A DNA stretch of 53,721 bases, from the NCBI GenBank assembly GCA_022446885.1, contig JAKVBU010000026.1, positions 1 through 53,721 on the forward strand, given 5' to 3'. Positions 17,069-25,570 of this stretch are shown here, in pieces (position 1 is the stretch's first letter; each line of letters starts with the position of its first letter). The DNA is from Phycisphaerales bacterium. Lineage in GTDB: Bacteria; Planctomycetota; Phycisphaerae; Phycisphaerales; SM1A02. The notes under the pieces were generated by a model. It did not search any database. It saw only the letters and a list, made by a program, of their open reading frames with translations, and was not told the origin of the DNA. The translations under genes and the position numbers were made by a program.

Positions 17069-19200
17069 GCCTGATCGACGCACTTCGCCGTGCGCTCGAG
17101 CGTGCCCAGCGCCGAATCTGGGTGCGGGTGATCGCTTCGATCGTCGTCATCGCGGCGGGCTTGTTGATCTTTGGTCGAGCCGCTTGGCAGGGGCAGGCAT
17201 TCATCGATCGCTTTTTGGAGGTCCGTGATGCGCTTGTCTCAGATGAAGCCCATGTCTGGGCAGTCGATCTCCTTGAGAACGGACGTGCCGAGATTGGCGG
17301 CGCGTTCATTGAACTTGATCCCTCCATCGGCGAGAACCTGATCACGCCGGAGGGGGAGATTCGCAGCGTTGATGAACTCGTCGCCGTGATGATGGCGCCG
17401 CTGCAACCAGCCAATGTGCCCTCGTGGCTGTGGAAAGAACCATCTGTCGCATGGGGCATGGCGGCCGCTGCGATCACGACCGGGCTTGTGGCCGTATGGA
17501 CGGGTCTCATTCCGCTCTTGGTGCTGCTGGGCGTGCCAGCGGGTCTGGCTTCTTGGGGCTTGTGGTTGCTGGGGGCGTCTGAGGGCGCACTGGCGCTCTC
17601 AACGGCTGCCGTATTGCTGGTGCTTTTTCACGCTTTGACGCGAATGCTCATGCTCGGCATGGAGTTGATCGGACCAGCTGGTGCCGTGGCCGCCACCGTT
17701 CTGCGAGAGTCGGGACGCAGCAGGGTCGCGCTGGCGTTCGTGATCACCTTGCTGATCCTCTTGCCGCTGCTGCCACTGAGTCTGGATACCGGCGCCCCCC
17801 TTCGTCATCAGGTGCAGTCGTTGCTGGATCGAAGTTTGAGCCTGACCTTTGCGATGGTCGCCGTGATGACGATGGCATTGGGGTGCAGCACGATCGCGTT
17901 CGACATTCGCGATCGGCACATCTGGCATCTGGTGAGCAAGCCACTGGGCACGCACAGTTATCTGGCCGGAAAGTGGTTGGGCGTCATCTCGTTGAATGCC
18001 GTCGTGTTGATCATCGGGTCTACCTTCGCGGCTGCATGGACGGGATATCTGCGCTGGTCTCCGCCTCCAGATGCGATGAACTCGGCGGCTGACATCGCGA
18101 TCGTGTCCGACGAGATTCTCACGGCCCACGCAGAGCGAACACCTGACTACCCCGAGCTCGATGAAAATGAGATCCGCAATCGTGTGGAAGCCATCCTGCG
18201 GGAGGATCCCGAGTACGCCCAGTACACCGACTCGGTGCCTCCTCCTCGCCTGGTTCGGGTGCTGCGGGAAGAAGTCCGGGACGAGTACGGAATGGATCAG
18301 CGTCGGGCTGAGTCCATCTTGAACCAGTCGGTCGATCCGTGGAAGTCGGTCACATTCAGTGGGCTGGGAGATGTTCGTGAGCAGTTGCTGAGCGCATCGG
18401 GGGAGTCGCTCAATCTGAGGTTGCGTTTCAGGTTGTACGGTGGCTCCTCAGACGAGCATCAGCGTCGACTGGTTGGCATCGCCATCAATGGACAGCTCGA
18501 GAATGGTCGGGCAGGCGCCTTCATTCCGACGGTGCGGCAGCAGATCATGATTTCGCCGCGTGCCATTCGTGAAGACGGCACGCTGGAAGTCACATTCGTG
18601 AATCTCACGCACTGGCCGGTGCCAGCCGGAATCAACTGGCAGCCGGCAGATCTTCGGGCGATCACCGAAGCGCCGCCTCAGCGAGCACCATTCGCCATTG
18701 TCTGGGAGGCTCAGGATATTGAGCTTCTGTATCCAGCCGGAGGGTTCTTGGGCACCTATACCAGGGCAATGGTGGTGCAGTGGGTCAAGCTTGCCGCACT
18801 GTCCGCCGTTGCCTGCTTCATGGCCACGTTTCTGAGTTTCCCCGTGGCCTGTCTGGCTTCTCTCACGATCCTGGCTGGAGCCGCGTTGGGCCCATTCCTC
18901 TCGCAAGCGCTTGGGTTCTTCACGCCACCACCACTTCAGGCGGTGGAGGGGGTCGGGCAGACGATCTCGTGGGCCCTTGACAGTTTCATTCGAACAATCG
19001 CCAGCACGCTGGTGTATCTGCTGGGTTCATTCGGTGAGTTCACACCCATCGAGCGCGTCATTCAGGGTCGAGTCATCGATTGGGCGATGGTCGGCCGCAG
19101 CGTGCTGCAACTGGGCCTCTTCTGGTGTGGTCCGTTGTTGCTCACGGGTTGGTGGATCCTCAGAAACCGGCAATTGGCGCTCTACAGCGGAGATTCTTGA
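17065..19200 (+). CDS. Large ABC-2 permease with extracytoplasmic domain
   Basis: The 711-residue membrane protein starts with TTG in a TTGA overlap. There is a span at about 22-41, a soluble stretch to about 125, five or six spans between 130 and 325, a soluble domain at about 330-570, and more spans at about 575-615 and 665-700. The ABC-2 loop reads FDIRDRHIWHLVSKP at 279-293 then AGKWLGV at 301-307, as in the divergent permease. The 240-residue soluble domain has beta-rich sequence and no name I recognise; it might contact the SPFH cage or substrate. Substrate unknown. Confidence 0.83.
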   Translation: MSLIDALRRALERAQRRIWVRVIASIVVIAAGLLIFGRAAWQGQAFIDRFLEVRDALVSDEAHVWAVDLLENGRAEIGGAFIELDPSIGENLITPEGEIRSVDELVAVMMAPLQPANVPSWLWKEPSVAWGMAAAAITTGLVAVWTGLIPLLVLLGVPAGLASWGLWLLGASEGALALSTAAVLLVLFHALTRMLMLGMELIGPAGAVAATVLRESGRSRVALAFVITLLILLPLLPLSLDTGAPLRHQVQSLLDRSLSLTFAMVAVMTMALGCSTIAFDIRDRHIWHLVSKPLGTHSYLAGKWLGVISLNAVVLIIGSTFAAAWTGYLRWSPPPDAMNSAADIAIVSDEILTAHAERTPDYPELDENEIRNRVEAILREDPEYAQYTDSVPPPRLVRVLREEVRDEYGMDQRRAESILNQSVDPWKSVTFSGLGDVREQLLSASGESLNLRLRFRLYGGSSDEHQRRLVGIAINGQLENGRAGAFIPTVRQQIMISPRAIREDGTLEVTFVNLTHWPVPAGINWQPADLRAITEAPPQRAPFAIVWEAQDIELLYPAGGFLGTYTRAMVVQWVKLAALSAVACFMATFLSFPVACLASLTILAGAALGPFLSQALGFFTPPPLQAVEGVGQTISWALDSFIRTIASTLVYLLGSFGEFTPIERVIQGRVIDWAMVGRSVLQLGLFWCGPLLLTGWWILRNRQLALYSGDS

Positions 19201-19206
19201 TCGTCC

Positions 19207-21186
19207 ATGCAGCGTGATCGGGTCATTCAGGCAGTGGCGGGGGCAGTCGTGGTAGGTGGCGCTGCGGCGTCTGCGGTCGTGGTTCCCAACCTCGTGGAAG
19301 ATGCCCAGCGGCACACCCTCCGCTACACGGACGCGTCAGTCGAGAACGCCCCGCCGATCGTTGCCCTCGGCACGGCCATCGGCGCCCTGCGAGGCCTGAT
19401 TGTTGACTGGCTCTGGATCAAGGTCAACATGATGCAGGACGAGGGCCTGTATTACGACATTCTCGAAGATGCCAGGCTCATCACGAAGTTGCAGCCCCGC
19501 TTTGCGCCGGTGTGGACATTCCACGGCCACAACATGGCCTACAACCTGTCGGTGCAAACCAACACGCCCCAGGAGCGATGGGAGTGGGTACGCAAGGGTA
19601 TTGATCTCGTCCGAAATGAAGGGCTGCGGTACAACCCCAACGAGTTGCTGCTCTACAAAGATCTGGCCTTCTGGCTGGATCACAAGGTGGAAGGCGTCAG
19701 TGACGACGCCCACCCTCTGTACAAGCGGGAGTTTGCCAAGGAATGGCACGATCTGCTTGGGGAGCCGCCTCGATCTTGGGATGAGAGAACAGCTTGGATG
19801 CAGGCGATGGCCGATGCGCCCACGTCGCTTGAGGTGCTCGTCGATATCAATCCCCAAGCGGCCGAAGTCGTCCAGAAGCTCCGAGATGAGCTTGGACCAC
19901 TGCTGCCACCCGAAGCAGATCCGCTCTCGCCGGAACTGCTGAGGATGCTGGCGATGCTCGATGCGATCGAGGGAGCCTCGTATACAGCTCGCACACTTGA
20001 TCTTGCCGGAATGCTGGAATCTGGCGGCGATCTGGTGATGGGCAAACTCAGCGAGCTTCGCAATGACGAATCGCTGCAGGCTGGTTGGGATGCCCTGCTG
20101 GCACAGATGCGCTCGCAGGTGCTACGCGATCGATACAACATGGATCCGGTGCTCATGGCCGAGTACACCCGTGATCTGGGGCCCATCGACTGGCGGCACC
20201 CACAGGCGCACGCTCTTTACTGGGCGCGAACGGGCGGAAAGAAGGCCGAGCGGCGGCTGCGTGAGGAGAAGATCCACCACGCGATCAACACCGATCGCCA
20301 GCAATTGCACTCGCTGCAGGATCTGGCTCGAGGTGGGCGGGTGATGTACGACCCCTTCAACCCGGTTCCGCCCGGTCGATTCCCCGAGCCAGACTTCATC
20401 GACACCACGCAGCAGATGTTCGATGACCTCTATCTGAAGTACTACGACGCCCGCGGCATGGGCGGTGAGACCTTCCTGGAGTTCATCAAGAACTTCCTCG
20501 GTCACAATATTCGCGTCGCGTTTCGTCAAGGCGAAATCGAACGGGCGCAGAAGCTCTACGAGAAACTCGATGATCGATTTGGTCGCGGTGCCTTCCCGCC
20601 AAACCCGATGTACTCACGGCCACTGGAAGTCTTCGTACGGGAGATCGGCCGTGACGAGTATGACCGCCAACCCTACGTGGCCTTGAGTGACGTGCTGGGT
20701 GCATTGCGCTATGCCTTCCGGATCGGCATCGGTCAGGATCGCCCCGAGGTGTTCGAAGAGGCCCTCTCGTTTGCCAATGAGGTCACCGAGTACTTCCGTA
20801 CCCATGACGACATGGACTTCGACAGCAAGCTGGGCACTGCCCGAATGCGAGATCTCGTCGGGCGACTGTCGCAGAGTGTTCCCATGGCCTTCGTGCAATT
20901 GATGTCGGATCCGACGGTGCCGCTTGAAGAACGAGCGACTATCTGGGCGCAGGTTGATGATCTTGAGCCCCAACTGCGGGTACGAACATGGGATCAGATT
21001 CGTCCTTGGCTGGTGGCCGAGATCGACAACGGGCCGCTTGCGGGCAAGGTGAACGTCGATGAGGCCTTCCCGGAGCCCCCAGGCATGGAAGCATGGCGGG
21101 CCCAGCTCGCCGCCGAGGCGCTTCGAAACCAGCAGCAACTGGATGCAGGTCAGGGCGCTGGCGTCGAGCGCACGGGTGATCGCTGA
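19207..21186 (+). CDS. Conserved membrane-anchored protein of unknown function at the end of the SPFH-ABC operon
   Basis: The 659-residue protein has one N-terminal span at about 8-28 and then a long soluble, mostly helical part rich in Trp, Tyr and Arg. A highly structured stretch at about 55-110 (with LRGLIVDWLWIK, LQPRFAPVWTFHGHNMAYN) resembles TPR-like helical pairs, but I cannot name a domain. I recall similar proteins only from planctomycetes. It starts six bases after the permease stop and so belongs to the same transcript. Its likely side is outside the inner membrane. A role as scaffold or substrate-handling partner of the exporter is inference from position only. Confidence 0.8.
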   Translation: MQRDRVIQAVAGAVVVGGAAASAVVVPNLVEDAQRHTLRYTDASVENAPPIVALGTAIGALRGLIVDWLWIKVNMMQDEGLYYDILEDARLITKLQPRFAPVWTFHGHNMAYNLSVQTNTPQERWEWVRKGIDLVRNEGLRYNPNELLLYKDLAFWLDHKVEGVSDDAHPLYKREFAKEWHDLLGEPPRSWDERTAWMQAMADAPTSLEVLVDINPQAAEVVQKLRDELGPLLPPEADPLSPELLRMLAMLDAIEGASYTARTLDLAGMLESGGDLVMGKLSELRNDESLQAGWDALLAQMRSQVLRDRYNMDPVLMAEYTRDLGPIDWRHPQAHALYWARTGGKKAERRLREEKIHHAINTDRQQLHSLQDLARGGRVMYDPFNPVPPGRFPEPDFIDTTQQMFDDLYLKYYDARGMGGETFLEFIKNFLGHNIRVAFRQGEIERAQKLYEKLDDRFGRGAFPPNPMYSRPLEVFVREIGRDEYDRQPYVALSDVLGALRYAFRIGIGQDRPEVFEEALSFANEVTEYFRTHDDMDFDSKLGTARMRDLVGRLSQSVPMAFVQLMSDPTVPLEERATIWAQVDDLEPQLRVRTWDQIRPWLVAEIDNGPLAGKVNVDEAFPEPPGMEAWRAQLAAEALRNQQQLDAGQGAGVERTGDR

Positions 21187-21187
21187 C

Positions 21188-21256
21188 TCGCTTGGCTCAA
21201 GCTTGGGGGATCATTCGCTTCGCTCAAGCGTCGCAGGTCATTCGCTCCGCTCAAGC
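21188..21256. repeat. 27-bp tandem repeat, three copies with hairpin core
   Basis: The core TCGCTT(G/C)GCTCAAGC recurs with exact 27-base spacing at 21188, 21215 and 21242 (third copy TCGCTCCGCTCAAGC). In the middle copy the core can fold as CGCTT/AAGCG around a five-base loop. The repeat fills the gap between the converging SPFH operon and the FAH-family gene, and the third copy contains the stop codon of the latter. It may act in transcription termination or be a dispersed intergenic element; three copies without spacers rule out a CRISPR array. Confidence 0.75.
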
Positions 21257-21934
21257 ATCTTCAATCACGCGATTACGTAAACGACCGACGCCCTCGATCT
21301 CGACAATCACCTCATCCTGATCGGCGAGATAGACCGGCGGTGTGCGAGCGGCGCCCACGCCCGAGGGTGTGCCCGTAAGCAGCAAGGTGCCTTGCAGCAA
21401 GGTCATGCCTCGGCTGAGTTCAGCGATGAGCGTAGCCACTGGGAAGATCATGTCGGCCGTCGATGCTTCCTGCATCAACTCACCATTGACCCATGTTCGA
21501 AGCATCAATGATTGCGGGTCTGAGATCGCCTCCGGTCCCACTGGCGTGCTGACGGGGCAGAATGTGTCGAAGCTCTTGCCTCGAATCCACTGGCCGCCCG
21601 ATCCGTTTTTCTGCCACCAACGGGCGCTGACATCATTTGCCACCGCCCACCCGGAGACGGCTTTGAGTGCATCTTGCTCCGAGACATCTCTGCAGTCACG
21701 ACCGATGACGGCGACCAACTCGCCTTCAAAGTCCACCTGTGGGCCGTTTGTTCGGCAGATCGAAGGAATGACGATGTCCTCGCCATCTGCACAGATCGCC
21801 GCCGGGTTCTTCATGAAGACGGTGGGGCGTTCGGGCACCTGCCCCTGCATCTCCGCGGCATGGGCGGCGTAGTTGCGACCAATGCAGATGATGGCGGGGG
21901 ATGGACTCATGAAGTGGGGGCCGGTCGAGTTCAT
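21251..21934 (-). CDS. Fumarylacetoacetate hydrolase (FAH)-family protein
   Basis: The 227-residue protein matches the FAH fold of acylpyruvases, HpaG-type isomerases and related enzymes. CIGRNYAAHAAEM is at 17-29, the metal-ligand motif DFEGELVAVIG at 68-78 supplies E70 and E72, and D101 comes from ANDVSAR. A later GTPSGVG loop is also typical. These enzymes cleave or isomerise beta-diketo acids using Mg2+. The start at 21934 sits in an ATGA overlap with the yidD stop, so it is translationally coupled to a membrane-biogenesis gene, which is an odd partner. The exact substrate is unknown. Confidence 0.9.
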   Translation of the reverse strand: MNSTGPHFMSPSPAIICIGRNYAAHAAEMQGQVPERPTVFMKNPAAICADGEDIVIPSICRTNGPQVDFEGELVAVIGRDCRDVSEQDALKAVSGWAVANDVSARWWQKNGSGGQWIRGKSFDTFCPVSTPVGPEAISDPQSLMLRTWVNGELMQEASTADMIFPVATLIAELSRGMTLLQGTLLLTGTPSGVGAARTPPVYLADQDEVIVEIEGVGRLRNRVIEDA

Positions 21935-22173
21935 TGGCGATCTTCGTGTTCGGGAACCGGATCGTAGCCAGCACCGCCGCATGGGTGGCACCGCATCAGG
22001 CGGCGGAGCGTCAGGGCGCCCCCACGCAGGGCTCCGAATCTTCTGATGGCCTCAGCGCCATATCGGGAGCAGGTCGGTTGGAATCGACAGTGCCCGCCCA
22101 TCAGGGGGCTCAGGGTCGCCTGATAGAGCCGAATCAGGCCAAGCAAGATCACGGCGGCCGGGGATCGTTTCAT
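21931..22173 (-). CDS. yidD: Membrane protein insertion efficiency factor
   Basis: The 80-residue protein has the family's order: a hydrophobic amphipathic start (AAVILLGLIRLYQATLSPL), CRFQPTCSRYGAEAI, GALRG, and a C-terminal RCHPCGGAGYDPVP. YidD is thought to sit at the inner face of the membrane and help YidC insert proteins. It overlaps the rnpA stop by four bases (ATGA), and rnpA-yidD is the classic bacterial order. yidC does not follow here; an FAH-family gene does. Confidence 0.95.
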   Translation of the reverse strand: MKRSPAAVILLGLIRLYQATLSPLMGGHCRFQPTCSRYGAEAIRRFGALRGGALTLRRLMRCHPCGGAGYDPVPEHEDRQ

Positions 22174-22532
22174 GTGCCCAGCCGGTTGTTCAGCGAATTG
22201 GCGGCGTCCCGAAGGGCGGCGCTGAAGTCGATCGGTGTCGAGGGTGCGTGTGGGCGAATGACGACGACCAGATCGAGATCGGCAGGCAATTCGTGCCGCA
22301 GACATCGGAAGGCCTCTCGCGCACGGCGTTTGAGCGAATTTCGTCGTGGTGCATGGCCCACGCGGCGTCCCACAGCCAGCCCGAGTCTGCACTGCCCAAT
22401 GGAGTTTCGAGCGCCGTGAATGACAAGCGGGCCGGCTCGGTGAACCTGGCCGCTTGCAAACACCTGCTCAAACTCGCGGCGGCTGCGGATGCGAGCTGAC
22501 CTTGGAAACGTCTGCCCGGTTTGCTCAGGCAT
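22170..22532 (-). CDS. rnpA: Ribonuclease P protein component
   Basis: The 120-residue basic protein binds RNase P RNA and helps process tRNA 5' ends. It begins with SRREFEQVFASG and carries the RNR-like helix RRNSLKRRAREAFR at about 77-90, where the usual RNR is RNS. A DLVVVIRP strand follows. The start at 22532 (MPEQTGQTF) gives the normal length and overlaps the end of the ClC gene by eight bases. The usual upstream partner rpmH is not in this window. Confidence 0.93.
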   Translation of the reverse strand: MPEQTGQTFPRSARIRSRREFEQVFASGQVHRAGPLVIHGARNSIGQCRLGLAVGRRVGHAPRRNSLKRRAREAFRCLRHELPADLDLVVVIRPHAPSTPIDFSAALRDAANSLNNRLGT

Positions 22533-24336
22533 GCCGGTCTCGATCAAGGGCGGCCTGATATCGCCGCATGAGACGGGCACGCGTCACGAGCCCGGTGATC
22601 TGATCATCTTCGCCGTCTTTGAGTACGACCAGTGCGTCTGACTGGGCATTGGCGAATCTCTCCAGAACCGTGTCCAGCGTGTCCTCGGGAACGACCGTGG
22701 GCAGGTCGGATCGGCAGATCTCACTGACCTGCAGCAGCGGGATCGCCTCGCGGTGGAGCAGGGCGGCTTGGAGATCGTCCATCGTGACCATGCCGACGTA
22801 TCCCCCGTGTTCATCGACCACAACAAAGTCGCTGGCGCCCTCATCCTCACTCTGTCGCAGCACATCGCTGACAGGCAGTTTGAGGCCTATGACTCGAGCG
22901 GGATCCAGAATGAGGTCCTGTACGGTCAGTCGAGTGAGCACCGTCATGTCTGCGGAGCCTCCAAGACGAATGCCCAACGCTCTGAGTTTGGCGGAGTAGA
23001 CGCTGTCGCTGCAAAGCAATCTGGCGATGGCCACCGCTACGACGGCGGCCAGCATCAGCGGAAGAATGATCTGGTAGTTGCGAGTGAGTTCGTACACGAT
23101 CAAGATCGCCGTGAGCGGTGCGTGGGTGACGGCGGCAACCATTGCGGCCATGCCCACAAGCGCGAAGCGGGCTGGCGTGCCATGTGGAAGCAGGTCCATT
23201 GACTCAAGCCCCAGGCCGAGAATTGCTCCAGTGGCGGCGCCCATCAGCAGCGACGGGGCAAACATGCCTCCGGAGCCGCCCGAGCCGATCGTCAAGCAGG
23301 TGCCCACGAGTTTGCACGCCAGCGTCAGCAGCACGATGCCCACAAGCATGGCCACGCCCCGCTCAGGGATGGCATGCATGTAGTGCTCCGGCGAGAGAAG
23401 TTCGGTAATCGTGGTGTACCCGTTGCCGTAGAAGTCCGGGAGGTGTGAGGCGCCAAAGAGTCCCAGCCAGATCGCACCCAGTCCCGCCAGCAGGAGGCCG
23501 CCAATTGCGGGCCGCAGCAGATGGGGCACCCGAGATCTCTCAAACAGCGACGTCACGACCGACATCAGCCGGATGAACCCCGCGGCCAGCACGCCCAGGA
23601 TGAGGCCAAGCAGAATCCACGCCGGGCTCCAGGCAATTCGAAAGGGCTGCTCGTGCTTGGTGAATGCGTCGCCGATGTCGAAGATGGCGCTGTCGTGCAG
23701 GATGCCTTGCGTCATGGCAGACGCCGTCACGGATGCGATCACGATCGGTGTGAAGGTGCGAACTGAAAAGTCTCGCAGCAGAATCTCGATCACGAAGAGC
23801 ACGCCAGCGATGGGGGCATTGAACACGGCGGAAATGCCTGCCGCGGCGCCGCAGCCCAGCAAGGTGGACGTGTGACTGGAAGAGGCACCCAGCCCTTGGC
23901 CTAGCGCTGAGCCGGTCGTGCCGCCGATCGTGACGATGGGGCCCTCCGCCCCCGCAGAACCACCGCTCCCGATTGTGAGCGTGGCGCAAATCCACTTCTG
24001 GATGCCCACGCCCAGGGGCAACCGGCTGCGGCGTCGCATGACTGCATGAATGATCGTGGTCACACCTGGCCCGACGTATTGGGCCCGAATGACACTTCGA
24101 ACGACACCCACCAGCAGGCCGCCTACGGCTGGTGCCAGCAGCACGAAGATCCACAGGGTGCTCGGGGCAATGCCTGCCTCGCGGGCCTCCATCCACTGCA
24201 ATGGGCGGATGAACAAGACGGCCAGCGACCCCATGGCCAACCCAATGCCCATAGCCAGTACGTAGAGCCACCAGTCTCGGTGCAGGCCAAAGCGGTGGGT
24301 CAGTCTGCGGGTTGTTCGAATCGCACTGGAGGGCAT
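22525..24336 (-). CDS. ClC-family chloride channel/antiporter with C-terminal CBS pair
   Basis: The 603-residue protein has the ClC core of about ten spans over residues 20-440. Anion-site motifs are GSGGSAGAEGP at 123-133, where E131 is the gating glutamate, and GSGGSGGMFAPSL near 370. The last 130 residues hold two CBS domains (VLRQSEDEGASDFVVVDEHG and VPEDTLDTVLERF regions), which bind adenine nucleotides in relatives. The gating glutamate is kept; whether it is channel or H+/Cl- exchanger cannot be decided. It lies at the head of the rnpA-yidD-FAH string and overlaps rnpA by eight bases. Confidence 0.93.
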   Translation of the reverse strand: MPSSAIRTTRRLTHRFGLHRDWWLYVLAMGIGLAMGSLAVLFIRPLQWMEAREAGIAPSTLWIFVLLAPAVGGLLVGVVRSVIRAQYVGPGVTTIIHAVMRRRSRLPLGVGIQKWICATLTIGSGGSAGAEGPIVTIGGTTGSALGQGLGASSSHTSTLLGCGAAAGISAVFNAPIAGVLFVIEILLRDFSVRTFTPIVIASVTASAMTQGILHDSAIFDIGDAFTKHEQPFRIAWSPAWILLGLILGVLAAGFIRLMSVVTSLFERSRVPHLLRPAIGGLLLAGLGAIWLGLFGASHLPDFYGNGYTTITELLSPEHYMHAIPERGVAMLVGIVLLTLACKLVGTCLTIGSGGSGGMFAPSLLMGAATGAILGLGLESMDLLPHGTPARFALVGMAAMVAAVTHAPLTAILIVYELTRNYQIILPLMLAAVVAVAIARLLCSDSVYSAKLRALGIRLGGSADMTVLTRLTVQDLILDPARVIGLKLPVSDVLRQSEDEGASDFVVVDEHGGYVGMVTMDDLQAALLHREAIPLLQVSEICRSDLPTVVPEDTLDTVLERFANAQSDALVVLKDGEDDQITGLVTRARLMRRYQAALDRDRHA

Positions 24337-24406
24337 GTGAGGTGAACCTGATCTAGGGGCACTACAGGGGCCACAATCGCGGGAGGCTACCGCGCCGAGG
24401 GGGGTC

Positions 24407-24435
24407 TCGACAGGATTCAGTCAGGCAGATACAAT
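24407..24435 (+). promoter_or_regulatory. Sigma-70-type promoter for rpoZ-coaC
   Basis: TCGACA at 24407-24412, a 17-base spacer and TACAAT at 24430-24435 each match the consensus hexamers at five of six positions. This is the best promoter in the 211-base gap between the divergent ClC gene and rpoZ and leaves a leader of about 105 bases. Nothing else was recognised in the gap. Confidence 0.6.
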
Positions 24436-24547
24436 CTTGGGCTCGCATGGGCCCGCTGGATGACGCCTCGGGCCCCCGTCCATCCATCGCAGGGCCAATC
24501 GTGCAAGCTGCCCTGAACAGGCCCACTCCTGAGAGGAACCTTGTCCA

Positions 24548-24796
24548 ATGATCGATGCACTTCGAAGTGATGAAATCGTCGCCAAGCTGGGCGGTCGCTT
24601 CAAGCTCTGTGCCTTGATTCAGCATCGGCTGAAGCAGGTCGTGGTGGACGGTGCTCGCCCGCTCGTGGAGCGTGAAGGCCGAACCGATCTGGAATTGGTG
24701 ATCGAAGAGATCGTGCAGGAGAAGATCACGGCTGAGTGGGTGGACGCGACTGGTGCTGACCACGCAACCGGAGCGGGTTGGCCCATCGAGTCGTGA
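24548..24796 (+). CDS. rpoZ: DNA-directed RNA polymerase omega subunit
   Basis: The 82-residue protein matches planctomycete-type omega: MIDALRSDEIVAKLGGRFKL at the start, then a helix with LIQHRLKQVV and GARPLVE, and an acidic conserved end region EEIVQEKITAEW. Omega helps fold and hold the beta' subunit. Its pairing with coaC (GTGA overlap) is common in bacteria, where rpoZ is followed by coaBC, and supports the call. An AGAGGA lies about 11 bases before the start. Confidence 0.85.
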   Translation: MIDALRSDEIVAKLGGRFKLCALIQHRLKQVVVDGARPLVEREGRTDLELVIEEIVQEKITAEWVDATGADHATGAGWPIES

Positions 24797-25407
24797 GCGA
24801 CCCATTGGCGTCGCCCTCAGAGGCGGGGGCCGAGATTCTGATTTGTGTCTGTGGCGGAATTGCCGCCTGGAAGATGGCCACCGTGGTGTCTTCGCTCGTG
24901 CAGCGAGGAGATCGGGTGACTGTGGCCATGACGTCCTCGGCAGCCCAGTTCATCGGCGCGAAGACATTTGAGGCGCTCAGCGGCCGGGCGGTGCTCACGG
25001 ATCAATGGACGGTGCTTGATGATCATGCCAGCCAGCACGTCTCGCTGGCCACGCGGGCCGACGCAATGTTGATCGCCCCCTGCACCATGCAGACACTCGC
25101 ACGATTGGCCCACGGCATGGCCGACGATGCTGTGACACTTCTTGCCGCAGCGATTGATCGCAGCCGCATACCGGTGCTGCTTTCGCCCTCGATGAACGCC
25201 CAGATGCTTCACCAGCCCGCAACGCAGCGAAACCTGCAGCAGTTGGAAGCTGATGGCTTTCAGATCATCCAGCCCGAGGCCGGCTGGCAGGCCTGTCGCA
25301 CTCGTGGGGAGGGGCGTCTGCCTGAGCCCGACATGCTCATTGCCGCCCTCGACAAGGCCATGGGTTCGCTGGCAGACAGGCGATCTCGCCGATCAGACCA
25401 AGGCTAG
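24793..25407 (+). CDS. coaC: Flavoprotein, phosphopantothenoylcysteine decarboxylase
   Basis: The 204-residue protein decarboxylates 4'-phosphopantothenoylcysteine in CoA synthesis using FMN. It has the HFCD flavoprotein fold: VCGGIAAWK at 19-27, a HVSLATRAD segment with the active His, PSMNAQM, PATQRNLQQLEADG, and the substrate-clamp WQACRTRGEGRLPEP with its Cys. The PASANT motif reads PCTMQT here. Only the CoaC half is present; CoaB must be elsewhere. The GTG start at 24793 overlaps the rpoZ stop (GTGA); an earlier ATG at 24778 lies within rpoZ. Confidence 0.9.
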   Translation: MSDPLASPSEAGAEILICVCGGIAAWKMATVVSSLVQRGDRVTVAMTSSAAQFIGAKTFEALSGRAVLTDQWTVLDDHASQHVSLATRADAMLIAPCTMQTLARLAHGMADDAVTLLAAAIDRSRIPVLLSPSMNAQMLHQPATQRNLQQLEADGFQIIQPEAGWQACRTRGEGRLPEPDMLIAALDKAMGSLADRRSRRSDQG

Positions 25408-25411
25408 GCAA

Positions 25412-25426
25412 GGGGGCAAGCCCCCC
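25412..25426 (+). terminator. Small hairpin just after coaC
   Basis: GGGGG and CCCCC arms around CAAG begin five bases after the coaC stop. It is short and lacks a T run; together with the larger hairpin downstream it may end transcription. Confidence 0.4.
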
Positions 25427-25453
25427 AAGCGTGTGAAGACATGGGTAAAGAAC

Positions 25454-25497
25454 ACGGCCCGCCCGTCCTGCGGTCAGTACAGGAGGGGGCGGGCCGT
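25454..25497. terminator. Strong bidirectional terminator between coaC and rpoD
   Basis: Perfect 11-base arms ACGGCCCGCCC (25454-25464) and GGGCGGGCCGT (25487-25497) enclose a 22-base loop that can itself pair TCCTG with CAGGA. It lies between convergent genes. There is no clear T run on either side, so the mechanism is uncertain, but the stem is very stable. Confidence 0.75.
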
Positions 25498-25570
25498 CGA
25501 TCTCAATCCGGATTGTCTGAGCCTGTCGAACGTCGGTGATTGCTCACCTGGGGTCGACATCATACGTCGA

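Noticed and set aside
21188-21256. CRISPR-like array
   Set aside because: The repeats are contiguous 27-base units with no unique spacers, and no cas gene is present.
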